Shown one piece after another: positions 44,489 to 53,826 of a stretch of DNA of 56,156 nt. The position numbers and the translations under genes were made by a program. The stretch is from CAZABP01 sp964483245. GTDB taxonomy: Bacteria > Planctomycetota > UBA1135 > UBA2386. The DNA lies in the NCBI GenBank assembly GCA_964483245.1, contig CAZABP010000030.1:1-56156 (forward strand), in the 5' to 3' direction. The notes below the pieces were generated by a model that worked only from the letters and a program-made list of their open reading frames with translations, did no database searches and was not told the origin of the DNA. Each line of letters starts with the position of its first letter. Position 1 is the stretch's first letter.

Positions 44489-45460
44489 ATGCTGCGCCTG
44501 CTGCTGTGGATCCTGCCAGGGCCGCTGCTCGGGCTCGGGGTCCTCGCGCTGCTGCAGTCGCGCGAAACGCCTGCGCCGCATGGGATTGCGGTCACGCGAG
44601 GGGAATTCCCGCGCACCGTGTCCAGCGGCGGCGACCGCATCGTGTTGGCGGCTCCGCCGCAACGCGTCGTGCTGGCGAGCACGCCGCTGGTCGACCTGGG
44701 CGTCGCGCTGGTCGGACCGGAACGCGTCGCGGCGATCTGCGACCAGGCCTTCACGTGGTCGGTGCTTGCGCTCGATCGCCGCGGGTTCGGGGACGTCCCG
44801 GTGTTCCATGAGTACCTGGCGGAGACGCTGCTCGCGCTGCGGCCGGACCTCGTGCTGTGCAACCCGTTCAGCACCGCTGGCACGACTGCACGACTGCGGG
44901 AGAGCGGGATTCCGGTAGTCCCGTTCGATCACCCGCGGAGTCTGGAGGCCGCACTCACGCAGCTCGACGCCGTCGGGTGGATGCTCGGCGTCGAAGCTCG
45001 CGCCGCCACCGTCGCGGCGTCGGTCCGCGAACGCGCGGCGGCACTCGCGGCGCGGCCGGGCGCGCGCGTCGGGCTGCGCGCGATGACCTACGTCAACCAC
45101 GGCACCGGAGCCTGGTCGAGCGGTGGTGCATGCATGATCGACGAGTGGCTGCGGCTCGCCGGCCTGCGCAACGCCGGCGCGGAGCTCGGCAGGCAGGACG
45201 TATTCAAGATCTCGACCGAGGAGCTGCTGGCACTCGATCCGGACCTGATCGTCGTGACCGCACAGCTCGGCCAGGCGCAGGATCCGTCGGAAGCGCTGCT
45301 GCGCGGAGATCCGAATCTCGCGCGGCTGCGTGCGGTCCGCGAGGAGCGGATCCTGCGCGTACATCCGCTCGACGTCGCGACGACTTCGCACGAGATCGTC
45401 GCCGCGGCGGAACGGCTGGCCGACGCCGCCGAGGCGTTGCTCGCGCAGCGGCCGCGATGA
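44489..45460 (+). CDS. Periplasmic-type substrate-binding protein of a cobalamin/iron-siderophore ABC importer
   Basis: ATG 44489 gives 323 residues; an upstream start would add 21. A hydrophobic segment (LRLLLWILPGPLLGLGVLALL) acts as signal or anchor, with no lipobox. The BtuF/FecB-type fold is recognisable from RVVLASTPLVDLGVALV, LAETLLALRPDLVLC, GIPVVPFD, LGRQDVFKISTEELLALDPDLIVV and the helical backbone between two lobes. The family binds iron chelates, haem or vitamin B12. The specificity is not readable. It overlaps the permease gene by 4 bases, so the importer is one operon. Confidence 0.88.
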   Translation: MLRLLLWILPGPLLGLGVLALLQSRETPAPHGIAVTRGEFPRTVSSGGDRIVLAAPPQRVVLASTPLVDLGVALVGPERVAAICDQAFTWSVLALDRRGFGDVPVFHEYLAETLLALRPDLVLCNPFSTAGTTARLRESGIPVVPFDHPRSLEAALTQLDAVGWMLGVEARAATVAASVRERAAALAARPGARVGLRAMTYVNHGTGAWSSGGACMIDEWLRLAGLRNAGAELGRQDVFKISTEELLALDPDLIVVTAQLGQAQDPSEALLRGDPNLARLRAVREERILRVHPLDVATTSHEIVAAAERLADAAEALLAQRPR

Positions 45461-46527
45461 AGCGGCACCCCTGGCTGTTGGCGACGATCCTGGCGCTGCT
45501 GCTGCTGCTGTGCGTATGGCTGCAGGTCGTGCACGGGCCGGCGCTGACGTTTGCGTGGGGTGACGCGGCGCGCGGGATCTGCGCGTCGCTCGGACTCGCG
45601 GAGCCGCTGGCTGGTGACGGACAGAGCGCGGCGCAGGTCACGGCGCAGCTTCGCCTGTGGCGGGCGCTGTGCGCGTGCGGCGTCGGCGCGAGCCTCGCCG
45701 GCGCCGGCGCGCTGCTGCAGGGCCTGTTCCGCAACCCGCTCGCCGACCCGTCGCTGATCGGCGTGACGGCCGGGGCGAGCTTCGGTGCGACGCTGGCGAT
45801 CCTGGCACTGGGGGGTCTCGGTCCGCTGCTCGTGGTCGTCGACGCGGCGGCGGCGCCATATGCACTGCTCGCGGCGTCGTTCACCGGCGCGCTGCTCGCC
45901 GCGATCCTCGTCGTCACGATCAGCAGCACCGGCGGCACGCTGTCGGTGCCTTCCCTGCTGCTGGTCGGGATCGCGCTGAACGCGACGCTGTCCGGCGGCA
46001 TGGTCGCGCTGCAGGCGCTGGTCGCCGAACACGCCGACGTCAGCCGGGCGATCCTGATGTGGACGTTCGGGACGCTCGACGATCGCGGCGGTCAGGAGGC
46101 GCTGATCGCACTGACCGGCGCGCTGGTCGTCGTGGCGGTGGTGCCGTTCGTCGCCCTCGAGCTGGACCTGTTGGCCGGCGGCGACGAGGACGCCGCCGCG
46201 CTCGGCGTCGCCGTGCGCCGCACCAGATTGCTCGTGTTGGCCGTGGCGGCGCTCGCGACCGCGGCGGCCGTGGCCGCAGCCGGACAGATCGTGTTCGTCG
46301 GCCTGGTCGTGCCGCATCTGCTGCGGCTCGTGGTCGGGAACTCGCACCGCCGGCTGCTGTGGCTCGCGCCCCTCGGCGGAGCCGTGTTTCTGCTCGGCGT
46401 GGATCTCGGGCAGACGATGTTGCTCGGCAGGCGCGAGCTGCAACCGAGCGTGCTGATGTCGCTGCTCGGCGGGCCGTTCTTCCTGCTGCTGTTGGTGCAA
46501 CACCGCAAGGAGCTGCGATCGTGGTGA
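45457..46527 (+). CDS. ABC importer permease, FecCD/BtuC family
   Basis: The 356-residue protein has about ten membrane helices. FecCD signatures include LRLWRALCACGVGASLAGAGALLQGLFRNPLADPSLIGVTAGASFGA, typical of the RxPR...GaaLaxsGaxmQxxxrNPLAdPxllG region, and IVFVGLVVPHLLRLVVG near the end. The RxPR motif is altered (LRLWRAL). It forms the transport channel as a homodimer with the ATPase encoded next. The TGA overlaps the GTG of the ATPase gene. Confidence 0.93.
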   Translation: MKRHPWLLATILALLLLLCVWLQVVHGPALTFAWGDAARGICASLGLAEPLAGDGQSAAQVTAQLRLWRALCACGVGASLAGAGALLQGLFRNPLADPSLIGVTAGASFGATLAILALGGLGPLLVVVDAAAAPYALLAASFTGALLAAILVVTISSTGGTLSVPSLLLVGIALNATLSGGMVALQALVAEHADVSRAILMWTFGTLDDRGGQEALIALTGALVVVAVVPFVALELDLLAGGDEDAAALGVAVRRTRLLVLAVAALATAAAVAAAGQIVFVGLVVPHLLRLVVGNSHRRLLWLAPLGGAVFLLGVDLGQTMLLGRRELQPSVLMSLLGGPFFLLLLVQHRKELRSW

Positions 46528-47315
46528 CGCTGCGCGCGGATGCGGTCGAGTTCGGCTACGAGCCGGGGCAGCGCGTGCTGGCCGGGATCGACGTCACGCT
46601 CGTGCCTGGCGAGCTGCTGGCGATCCTCGGCCCGAACGGGTCGGGCAAGAGCACGTTGCTGCGGTTGCTGGCGGGGCTGCGCGCGCCGCAGCTGGGCAGC
46701 GTCACGCTGGATGGTGCCGCGGTCGCCGCGCTGCCCGCGCATGCGCGGGCACGCGCGATCGCCGTCGTGCCGCAGATGCTGCGCGCGCTGCCGGGCGTGA
46801 CCGTCGCCGAGTTCGTCGCCGGTGGGCGGTATGCGCACCTCGGCGGCTGGCGGATCGCGACAGCAGCGGACCGGGACGCCGTCGAACAGGCACTCGCGCG
46901 CACCGACGTCGCGGCGTGGCGCACGCGGCTGCTGCACGAGCTGTCCGGTGGCGAACGGCAGCGCGTGTTCATCGCACGCGCGCTTGCGCAGCAGGCGGCA
47001 GTGCTGCTAGCCGACGAGCCGACGACGTCGCTCGACCTCGACCATCAGCTCGCGACGATGGCGTTGCTCGGTTCGCTGGCGCGCGACGGGCATGCCGTGC
47101 TCGTCGTGACGCACGACCTGAACCTCGCCAGCCAGTTCGCCGACCGGATCCTGTTGCTGGCCGCCGGGCGGATCGTCGCCGCCGGGACCCCGCGCGAGGT
47201 CCTGCGCGCGGAGGTGCTCGTGCCGGTCTATGGTCCAGGCGTGTTGGTGCAGCAGTTTCCGGCCAGCGGTCTGCCGCTCGTCGCCGCCATGCGGCAGGAT
47301 CGAGGCACGCCATGA
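46524..47315 (+). CDS. ABC importer ATPase, BtuD/FecE family
   Basis: A GTG at 46524 overlaps the permease stop (GTGA); a GTG one codon earlier is equally possible. The 263-residue product has the Walker A motif GPNGSGKST (Lys42), the signature LSGGERQR, Walker B VLLADEPT and the H-loop VVTHDLN. It powers uptake by the permease dimer. Overlap with the next gene, a PLP enzyme, by ATGA suggests co-expression of uptake with that enzyme. Confidence 0.95.
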   Translation: MTLRADAVEFGYEPGQRVLAGIDVTLVPGELLAILGPNGSGKSTLLRLLAGLRAPQLGSVTLDGAAVAALPAHARARAIAVVPQMLRALPGVTVAEFVAGGRYAHLGGWRIATAADRDAVEQALARTDVAAWRTRLLHELSGGERQRVFIARALAQQAAVLLADEPTTSLDLDHQLATMALLGSLARDGHAVLVVTHDLNLASQFADRILLLAAGRIVAAGTPREVLRAEVLVPVYGPGVLVQQFPASGLPLVAAMRQDRGTP

Positions 47316-48280
47316 CCGTCGACGCACCGACGTGGGCCGCGATCGAGCAGAACCGGGCACAGCTCGGAACGCGGATCCGGACCACGCCGCTGGTGCCGTG
47401 GGTGATGCCGGATGCGCCGCCCGGCAGCGAGGTCGTGCTCAAGTGCGAGCTGTGGCAGGTGACCGGCAGCTTCAAGGCACGCGGCGCCCTGACCGTCATG
47501 AGCCGGCTCGATCCGGCCGCGTGCGCGCGCGGCGTGACCGCCGTCAGCGCCGGCAACCATGCGATCGCCGTCGCGTGGGCCGCGCGTGAGCTCGGCACGA
47601 CCGCCAAGGTCGTCATGATGCAGAACGCGGAGGCGTCGCGGGTCGCCAAGGTGCGCGCGCTCGGCGCCGAGCTCGAGCTGCTGCCGGACGTGCATGCCGC
47701 GTTCGCGCGCGCCAAGGAGATCGAGCAGCAGGAGGGGCGGTTCCTCGTGCACCCGTTCGAAGGTCCCGACGTCGCGCTCGGCACCGCGACGCTCGGCCTC
47801 GAGCTGGTGCAGCAGGCCGGGCCCCTCGACGCCGTCGTCGTCCCGATCGGCGGCGGCGGGCTGTGCGCCGGCGTGTCCGCCGCCGTCAAACAGGCGCAGC
47901 CGCGCTGCGCGGTCTACGGAGTCGAGCCGACCGGCGCCGACTCGATGCGCCGCAGCCTCGATGCCGGTTCCCCGCAGAGCATCGACCGCGTGCGCACGAT
48001 CGCCGACAGCCTCGGTGCCCCGTATGCGCTGCCGTACTCGTTCGCGCTGTGCCAGCGCTTCGTCGACGACGTCGTGCTCGTCACCGACGACGAGCTGCGC
48101 GCCGCGATGCAGCTGCTGTACGACGAGCTGCGCTTCGCCGTCGAGCCGGCCTGCGCCGCGGCCACCGCGGCGCTGCGCGGTCCGCTGCACGCGCGCCTCA
48201 CCGGCAAGCGCGTTGCGCTGATCCTGTGCGGCTCGAACTGGTCGGCGGCGACCTGGAGTCGCGCGCTGGACCCGTTCTGA
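47312..48280 (+). CDS. Threonine dehydratase/serine racemase-like PLP enzyme
   Basis: The 322-residue protein is a fold-type II PLP enzyme. Lys55 in GSFKARGA forms the Schiff base, SAGNHAIAVAW binds the substrate, and GGGGLCAG binds the PLP phosphate. The final region has LILCGSNW. Relatives deaminate threonine or serine, or racemise serine. There is no C-terminal regulatory (ACT) domain, so it resembles catabolic dehydratases and racemases. It is translationally coupled to the ATPase gene, a neighbour that does not explain its substrate. Confidence 0.9.
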   Translation: MTVDAPTWAAIEQNRAQLGTRIRTTPLVPWVMPDAPPGSEVVLKCELWQVTGSFKARGALTVMSRLDPAACARGVTAVSAGNHAIAVAWAARELGTTAKVVMMQNAEASRVAKVRALGAELELLPDVHAAFARAKEIEQQEGRFLVHPFEGPDVALGTATLGLELVQQAGPLDAVVVPIGGGGLCAGVSAAVKQAQPRCAVYGVEPTGADSMRRSLDAGSPQSIDRVRTIADSLGAPYALPYSFALCQRFVDDVVLVTDDELRAAMQLLYDELRFAVEPACAAATAALRGPLHARLTGKRVALILCGSNWSAATWSRALDPF

Positions 48281-48341
48281 CCCGTCGTACGGACAAGGAA
48301 CATGGCGGCGCCAGCACGGACATGCCTAGGATTCCCCGCCC

Positions 48342-49952
48342 GTGCCACCAACCGGAGCTCCCCGTTGCCTGTTCGTCTACCCGGAGTTCCGTTCGCAGTC
48401 GTTCTGGAACTACCGCTCGACCTGTGAGCTCGCGGGAGCCCGGTATCCCGCGGCACCGCTCGGGCTGATCACCGTCGCGGCGCTCCTGCCACCGGACTGG
48501 CCGGTCCGGTTGGTCGACTGCAACGTCGAAGAGCTGCACGACGCTGACATCGACGGCGCCGAACTGGTCTTCATTGGCGGCATGATCGCGCAACAGAGCG
48601 CAACGCTCGAACTGATCGAGCGGGTGCGCGCGCGGAACCGGACGGTCGTGGTCGGCGGACCTGACGCGACGTCGAGTCCGCACGTCTATGCCAGGGCCCA
48701 TCACCTCGTGCTCGGTGAAGCCGAGGTCACGCTTCCCCGCTGGCTCGCCGACTTCGCTGCCGGTCGTGCGCAGGCGGTCTACGCGTGCGGGGAGGAGAAG
48801 GCGGATGTGTCCGGATCACCGGTCCCGCGTTTCGACCTGCTGCAGTTCGACCGCTACCTGCACGTCGGCGTGCAGTTCGGGCGCGGCTGCCCGTTCATGT
48901 GCGAGTTCTGCGACATCATCGAGCTGTTCGGCCGCAGACCGAGATTGAAGACGCCCGACCAGATGCTGGCCGAGCTGACCCGTCTCTACGAGCTCGGCTA
49001 TCGCGGTCACGTCGATTTCGTCGACGACAACTTCATCGGCAACAAGCGCGATGTGAAGAAATTCCTGCCGTTGCTGCGCGAGTGGCTCGAAGCACATCGA
49101 TGGCCGTTCGAGTTCTCGACCGAGGCTTCGGTCAATCTCGCCGACGACGACGAACTGCTGGAGCTGATGCGGGCAGTCGGTTTCTTCGCCGTGTTCGTCG
49201 GCATCGAGAGCCCGGACGAGGAGACGCTGCGCGCGACCCAGAAACTGCAGAACACGAAGCGCTCGCTCGCCGCCAGCATGCGGAAGCTCTACGCGTACGG
49301 GATGTTCGTCAACACCGGCTACATCGTCGGGTTCGACACCGAGCGGGGCAGCGTGGTCCGCGGCGTGCTCGAGCTGATCGAGGCGAGCGCGGTGCCGGTC
49401 AACATGGTCGGCCTCCTGTTCGCGCTGCCGAACACGCAGCTCCAGCGTCGGCTGGCGCGTGAGGGCCGGCTGCGCGACGGCTTCGAGCTCGCGGCAGCCG
49501 ATGTCGGCGACCAGTGCACCGGAGGGCTGAACTTCGTCACCGCACGGCCGCGAGCCGACGTGCTGCGCGACTACCGCGACATCATCGCGCAAGCCTACGC
49601 GCCGGCGGCCTACTTCAGCCGCGTGCTCCGCGTCGGCACGTTGCTCGACTGCCGGGCGAAGCGCGTGCGCGTGCCGCTGCGCCGGACGCTGCTCGACCTC
49701 CGCACGTTGTTCCGACTCTCTTGGCGCATGGGAGTACGCGGTGGCCATCGGCGCCTGTACTGGAGCACGCTGGCCAAGCTCGCCTGGCGCAATCCGCGCG
49801 GCCTGCGCTACTCGATCGCGCTCATTGCGCTCTATCTGCACCTGGGAGACTTCAGCCGCTTCCTGCTGCGTCGACTCGAGGCCGCGATCGACGACGCGCA
49901 GGAGCCGGAGCCGCGGACCCGGGTCGCCACGCGCGGCGTCTCGGTCGGTTGA
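48342..49952 (+). CDS. B12-binding radical SAM protein of the DUF4070 type
   Basis: The GTG at 48342 gives 536 residues. Residues 1-145 form a cobalamin-binding Rossmann domain (AAPLGLITVAALLP, VVVGGPDATSSP). The radical SAM motif is Cys183-x3-Cys187-x2-Cys190 in GCPFMCEFC, preceded by VQFGRG. The middle continues with DFVDDNFIGNK and VFVGIESPDEETL. The C-terminal 160 residues fit DUF4070. Members include hopanoid methylases, so a lipid or secondary-metabolite methyl transfer is possible but not shown. It stands 61 bases after the PLP enzyme. Confidence 0.88.
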   Translation: MPPTGAPRCLFVYPEFRSQSFWNYRSTCELAGARYPAAPLGLITVAALLPPDWPVRLVDCNVEELHDADIDGAELVFIGGMIAQQSATLELIERVRARNRTVVVGGPDATSSPHVYARAHHLVLGEAEVTLPRWLADFAAGRAQAVYACGEEKADVSGSPVPRFDLLQFDRYLHVGVQFGRGCPFMCEFCDIIELFGRRPRLKTPDQMLAELTRLYELGYRGHVDFVDDNFIGNKRDVKKFLPLLREWLEAHRWPFEFSTEASVNLADDDELLELMRAVGFFAVFVGIESPDEETLRATQKLQNTKRSLAASMRKLYAYGMFVNTGYIVGFDTERGSVVRGVLELIEASAVPVNMVGLLFALPNTQLQRRLAREGRLRDGFELAAADVGDQCTGGLNFVTARPRADVLRDYRDIIAQAYAPAAYFSRVLRVGTLLDCRAKRVRVPLRRTLLDLRTLFRLSWRMGVRGGHRRLYWSTLAKLAWRNPRGLRYSIALIALYLHLGDFSRFLLRRLEAAIDDAQEPEPRTRVATRGVSVG

Positions 49953-50033
49953 AGTCGCTCCGCCGCGCGGCCGCCGGCGGTCCAGTCGCGCTGCTGGCAC
50001 GCGTCGCCGCTCCTGCGGCCGCTGCGCCTGTGC

Positions 50034-51320
50034 CTATGCGAACTTCGTGATCCCCGGCAGCGCGACCGGCGGCACGTCGAGCGCGGTCCACTCGTAGCGG
50101 TCCGGGCCGAGCTTCTCCTCGGAGTTCCACGCCTGCTCCCAGGTGATCCGCTTGCCGGTGTACGCCGCCATGCGCCCGAGGATCGCCATCATCGTGCTGT
50201 TGCACATGTACTTCCCGTCCGCAATCGGCTTGCCGGCGCGGATCGCGGCGAACAACGCGTCGTGCTCGCTCTGGTACATGTTGTCGTTCTGCGCAGTGAA
50301 CCGCCACGCGTGCTCGCCGGTGATCGTGTGGCTCATCAGCTCCGCCTTGCCGCGCGTGCCGAAGATGTGATCCGACACGTCGACGTGACAGCCGGTCTGT
50401 TGGCGGCAGTGGCTGTAGCAGCGCACGCCGTTGGCCCACTCGTAGACCGTCGCGAAGTGGTCGTAGACATGGCCGTACTTCGCGTCGGTCCGCACCTGGC
50501 GCCCGCCGAGCGACACGGCGGCGACCGGATACTCGTCGCGCATCGCCCATGCCGCCTTGTCGAGGCTGTGGATGTGCTGCTCGGCGATCAGGTCGCCCGA
50601 CAGCCACGTGAAATACAGCCAGTTGCGGAGCTGCCACTCCATGTCGCTCCACGCCGGCTGGCGGTCGTGCTTCCACAGCGCGCCGGTCAGGTAGTTGACC
50701 TCCATCGCGAGGATCTCGCCGACGGCGCCGTCGTGGATCCGTTGCACGGTCTCGCGCTTGCTGCGCTCATAGCGGTAGCAGAGCCCGGACACGATCGACA
50801 GGCCCTGCTGGGCCGCGCGCTCGCAGGTCGCCAACACCGAACGCACGCCCGGCGCGTCGACCGCAACCGGCTTCTCGACGAAGCAGTGCTTCCCCTGCTC
50901 GACCGCGTACGCCAGATGCCGCGGACGGAAGTGCGGCGGCTCTGCCAGCAGCACCACGTCGACGCCGCTGTCGATGACCTGGCGGTATGCATCGAACCCG
51001 GTGAAGCGCCGCCCGGGCGGCACGTCGACGCGGTCCGCGACGTCGGTCTCGGCGAGTCCGGCCAGCGAGCGTTCGATCCGATCGGCGAACGCATCCCCCA
51101 TCGCCGTCAGCCGTGTCTGCGGATCCGCCTTCAGCGCGTTCACGGCGGCGCCGCTGCCGCGCCCACCACACCCGATCAGCCCAACACGCAACGTGTCGCG
51201 GTGCCCGACGTGCACGCCGGCGCGCAGCGCCGGCATCGCGGCGGCCGCGGCCAACACACTGCTCGAGGTCTTCAGGAACTCACGCCGGGACGAGGACGGG
51301 GCGGGACTCGCGGGCTGCAT
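50034..51320 (-). CDS. Tat-exported Gfo/Idh/MocA family oxidoreductase
   Basis: The 428-residue protein starts with a twin-arginine signal (SRREFLKTSS, then a hydrophobic AAAAAMPALRAG). The Rossmann motif VGLIGCGGRGSG comes at about residue 46, the signature FVEKPVAVD near 150, and the C-terminal domain with DLIAEQHIHSLDKAAWAM near 243. Tat export fits a NAD-dependent enzyme folded with its cofactor, as in planctomycete glycosidase-like oxidoreductases. The substrate is unknown but is likely an extracellular sugar. It is divergent from the Tat-exported TIM-barrel gene with only 38 bases between starts. Confidence 0.92.
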   Translation of the reverse strand: MQPASPAPSSSRREFLKTSSSVLAAAAAMPALRAGVHVGHRDTLRVGLIGCGGRGSGAAVNALKADPQTRLTAMGDAFADRIERSLAGLAETDVADRVDVPPGRRFTGFDAYRQVIDSGVDVVLLAEPPHFRPRHLAYAVEQGKHCFVEKPVAVDAPGVRSVLATCERAAQQGLSIVSGLCYRYERSKRETVQRIHDGAVGEILAMEVNYLTGALWKHDRQPAWSDMEWQLRNWLYFTWLSGDLIAEQHIHSLDKAAWAMRDEYPVAAVSLGGRQVRTDAKYGHVYDHFATVYEWANGVRCYSHCRQQTGCHVDVSDHIFGTRGKAELMSHTITGEHAWRFTAQNDNMYQSEHDALFAAIRAGKPIADGKYMCNSTMMAILGRMAAYTGKRITWEQAWNSEEKLGPDRYEWTALDVPPVALPGITKFA

Positions 51321-51358
51321 TTCCGGATGATGCTCGCCTCCCGACCCGGAGCCAACCC

Positions 51359-52270
51359 ATGAGCCTCACCCGCCGCACGTTCCTGCTCGGCACCGGCGCC
51401 GCGATGGCGGCCGGCACCGCCGCCGGCCCGCGCCGCTCCCGCCCGCCGCTCCGGCCCCGCGCACGCGCGCCGAAGAAGGCGGTCAAGATCGGCATGGTCC
51501 GCACCGAGGGCTCGCTGGCCGAGCAGTTCAAGCTGCTCAAGGAGCTCGGCTTCGACGGCGTCGAGATGGACAGCCCGACCAAGCTCGGCCGCGACGAGGT
51601 GCCGGAAGCGATCGAGGCGAGCGGGCTCCCGGTCCATGGCGTCGTCGATGCCGTGCACTGGCAGCAGCCGCTCAGTGATCCGGATCCGGCCGTCCGCCGC
51701 GCCGGCATCGAGGCGCTGCAGCAGGCACTGCGCGACGCGAAGCACTGGAAGGCATCGACCGTGCTGCTGGTGCCGGGCGTCGTCAGCAAGGAGGTCACGT
51801 ACGCGCAGTGTTGGGCGCGTTCGAGTGCGGGGATCCGCGCCTGCCTGCCGCTCGCACAGGAGCTCGGCGTCAAGATCGCGATCGAGAACGTCTGGAACCA
51901 CTTCCTGCTCAGCCCGCTCGAGGCGACGCGATACCTCGATCAGTTCGAGAGCGAATGGATCGGCGCCTATTTCGACGTCGGCAACGTCGTCAACTACGGC
52001 TGGCCGGAGCATTGGATCGAAGCACTCGGGCCGCGCATCCTGAAGGTCGACGTCAAGGGCTACAGCCGCAAGAAGCGCAACGAGCAGGGACTGTGGAAGG
52101 GATTCGAGGTCGAGATCGGCGACGACGGCGATGACTGCGACTGGCCGTCGGTCATGCGCACGCTCGACGCGGTCGGCTACGACGGCTGGTTCACGGCCGA
52201 GGTGCGCGGCGGGGATCGTGCGCGCCTGCAGGAGCTCGCGGCACGCATGGACAAGGTCCTGAAGGGATGA
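51359..52270 (+). CDS. Tat-exported sugar-phosphate isomerase/epimerase-like TIM-barrel protein
   Basis: The 303-residue protein begins with a Tat signal (TRRTFLLGTGAAMAAGTAA). After a basic linker a xylose isomerase-like TIM barrel follows: FKLLKELGFDGVEMDSP, STVLLVPGVVSK, VKIAIENVWNHF, GAYFDVGNVVNYG, LKVDVKGYSRKK and WFTAEVRGGD. Glu and Asp positions of the metal site are present in IAIENVW and FDVGNV. It probably acts on a sugar outside the cytoplasm together with the divergent oxidoreductase. It overlaps the LD-carboxypeptidase gene by 4 bases. Confidence 0.88.
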   Translation: MSLTRRTFLLGTGAAMAAGTAAGPRRSRPPLRPRARAPKKAVKIGMVRTEGSLAEQFKLLKELGFDGVEMDSPTKLGRDEVPEAIEASGLPVHGVVDAVHWQQPLSDPDPAVRRAGIEALQQALRDAKHWKASTVLLVPGVVSKEVTYAQCWARSSAGIRACLPLAQELGVKIAIENVWNHFLLSPLEATRYLDQFESEWIGAYFDVGNVVNYGWPEHWIEALGPRILKVDVKGYSRKKRNEQGLWKGFEVEIGDDGDDCDWPSVMRTLDAVGYDGWFTAEVRGGDRARLQELAARMDKVLKG

Positions 52271-53169
52271 TGCCCGCGCTGATCCCACCGCCACTGCGGC
52301 GCGGCGACCGCGTCGCCGTCGTGGCACCATCAGGTCCGGTGCCGCGCGACCGGTTCGAGCCGGGCCTCGCAATCCTGCGCGAGCGCTACGACGTCGTCTG
52401 GAGCGAGCGGATCTTCGCGCGCGAGGGCTACCTCGCCGGCAGCGACGACGCGCGCGCCGACGAGCTCAACCAGCAGCTCGGCTGCCCCGACTGCAAGGCG
52501 ATCTTCGCCGCGCGCGGCGGCTACGGCGTCACGCGGATCCTCGAGCGGCTCGACGCGCGCGCGCTGCGCCGGCATCCGAAGCCGATCGTCGGGTTCTCCG
52601 ACATCACGGCGCTGCACTGGTGGAGCTTCGGTTTCGCGCGCGTGCGCTCGTTGCACGGCCCGAACGTCACGACGCTGCCGGACCTGACCGAGCCGGAGCG
52701 CCAGTGGCTGTGGGACCTGCTCGAATCGCCGCAGCATGCTCAGGCGCTGCCGGCCCGGCTGACGCCGCTGGTCCCGAGCGAAGGGGCCGTGACCGGTCAG
52801 CTCGTCGGTGGCAACCTCGAGGTCACGACGCGCCTGCTCGGCACGCCGTTCCTCAACATCCCAGAGACCGCCATCTGGATGCTCGAAGACATCGGCGAGC
52901 GCCCGTACCGGATCGACCGTTCGCTGACGCACCTGCGCACCAGCGGCGCGCTCCGCACGGCGCGCGCGTTCCTGTTCGGCGAGATGACCGACTGCGAGGA
53001 GAAGGATGGCTCCGGCCCGTCGTCGCGCGACGTGCTGGCCGAGCGCGCACTCGCGTTCCGGCTCCCGGCGTACGCGGGCGCACCGTTCGGGCATGGCAAG
53101 CGCAACTGGGCCTGGCCGTTCGGCGCGCCGGCCCGCATCGACGATGGCCGTCTCTCCTTCGGCGCCTGA
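52267..53169 (+). CDS. ldcA: LD-carboxypeptidase (peptidase family S66)
   Basis: The 300-residue product has the S66 catalytic Ser111 in GFSDITAL, Glu207 in WMLEDIGE and His276 in FGHGKRNWAWPFG. The N-terminal VAVVAPSGPV and the middle FAARGGYGVTRIL are also typical. S66 enzymes cut the L,D-bond of muropeptide tetrapeptides in the cytoplasm during cell-wall recycling, or hydrolyse microcin C7-type peptides. No signal peptide is seen. The start lies in the stop of the preceding gene, and its own end overlaps the AlkB-like gene. Confidence 0.93.
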   Translation: MMPALIPPPLRRGDRVAVVAPSGPVPRDRFEPGLAILRERYDVVWSERIFAREGYLAGSDDARADELNQQLGCPDCKAIFAARGGYGVTRILERLDARALRRHPKPIVGFSDITALHWWSFGFARVRSLHGPNVTTLPDLTEPERQWLWDLLESPQHAQALPARLTPLVPSEGAVTGQLVGGNLEVTTRLLGTPFLNIPETAIWMLEDIGERPYRIDRSLTHLRTSGALRTARAFLFGEMTDCEEKDGSGPSSRDVLAERALAFRLPAYAGAPFGHGKRNWAWPFGAPARIDDGRLSFGA

Positions 53170-53743
53170 ACGGACCGCGCTGCGCGACGGCGAGTTGCTG
53201 TACTGGCCGGCGCTGCTCGATCCGGCGCTGTTCGACACGCTGCACGCCGGGATCGCATGGGAGCGGCACGTGGTGCGGATCTTCGGGCGCAGCATCCCGG
53301 CGCCGCGGTTGAGTGCGTGGTACGGCGAGCCGGGTGCGAGCTATGCGTACTCAGGTCAGCGCTACGAGCCGAAGCCGTGGACGCCGGAGTTGGCGCGGAT
53401 CCGCACCGAGATCGAGGCTGCGACCGGGGCGCAGTTCGACTCCGTGCTCGCGAACCTGTACCGCGACGGCCAGGACTCGATGGGCTGGCACAGCGATGCC
53501 GAAGCAGAGCTCGGGCGCGATCCGGTCATCGCGTCGGCGAGCTTCGGCGCCGCGCGACGGTTCGTGTTGAAGCACCGCTCGACCGGCGAACGCCACGAGC
53601 TGCTGCTCGCCCCCGGCTCGCTGCTGGTCATGCGCGGTGCGCTGCAGCACCACTGGAAGCACGCTCTGCCGCGCACGCGCGCGGCGGTGGGTCCGCGCAT
53701 CAACCTGACGTTCCGGCGGGTGCAGATCCAAGAACTAGGCTGA
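53144..53743 (+). CDS. AlkB-like 2-oxoglutarate/Fe(II) dioxygenase
   Basis: ATG 53144 overlaps the preceding gene by 26 bases and gives 199 residues. The iron ligands are His116 and Asp118 in HSDAE and His173 in HHWKHALP. Arg185 and Arg191 in RINLTFR bind 2-oxoglutarate and the substrate side. AYSGQRYEPKPW and ANLYRDGQDSMGWHSD match the AlkB/ABH2-ABH3 branch. The enzyme should demethylate alkylated bases in DNA or RNA. The length fits the single-domain family. Confidence 0.93.
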   Translation: MAVSPSAPERTALRDGELLYWPALLDPALFDTLHAGIAWERHVVRIFGRSIPAPRLSAWYGEPGASYAYSGQRYEPKPWTPELARIRTEIEAATGAQFDSVLANLYRDGQDSMGWHSDAEAELGRDPVIASASFGAARRFVLKHRSTGERHELLLAPGSLLVMRGALQHHWKHALPRTRAAVGPRINLTFRRVQIQELG

Positions 53744-53826
53744 GTCGTCCCAGCCGCGTTCCTGCGGAGACTCGCGAGCAGAGGTAGCTTCTGCCGCATT
53801 GCCTCCCGACCCGTGAGGTCCAAACG

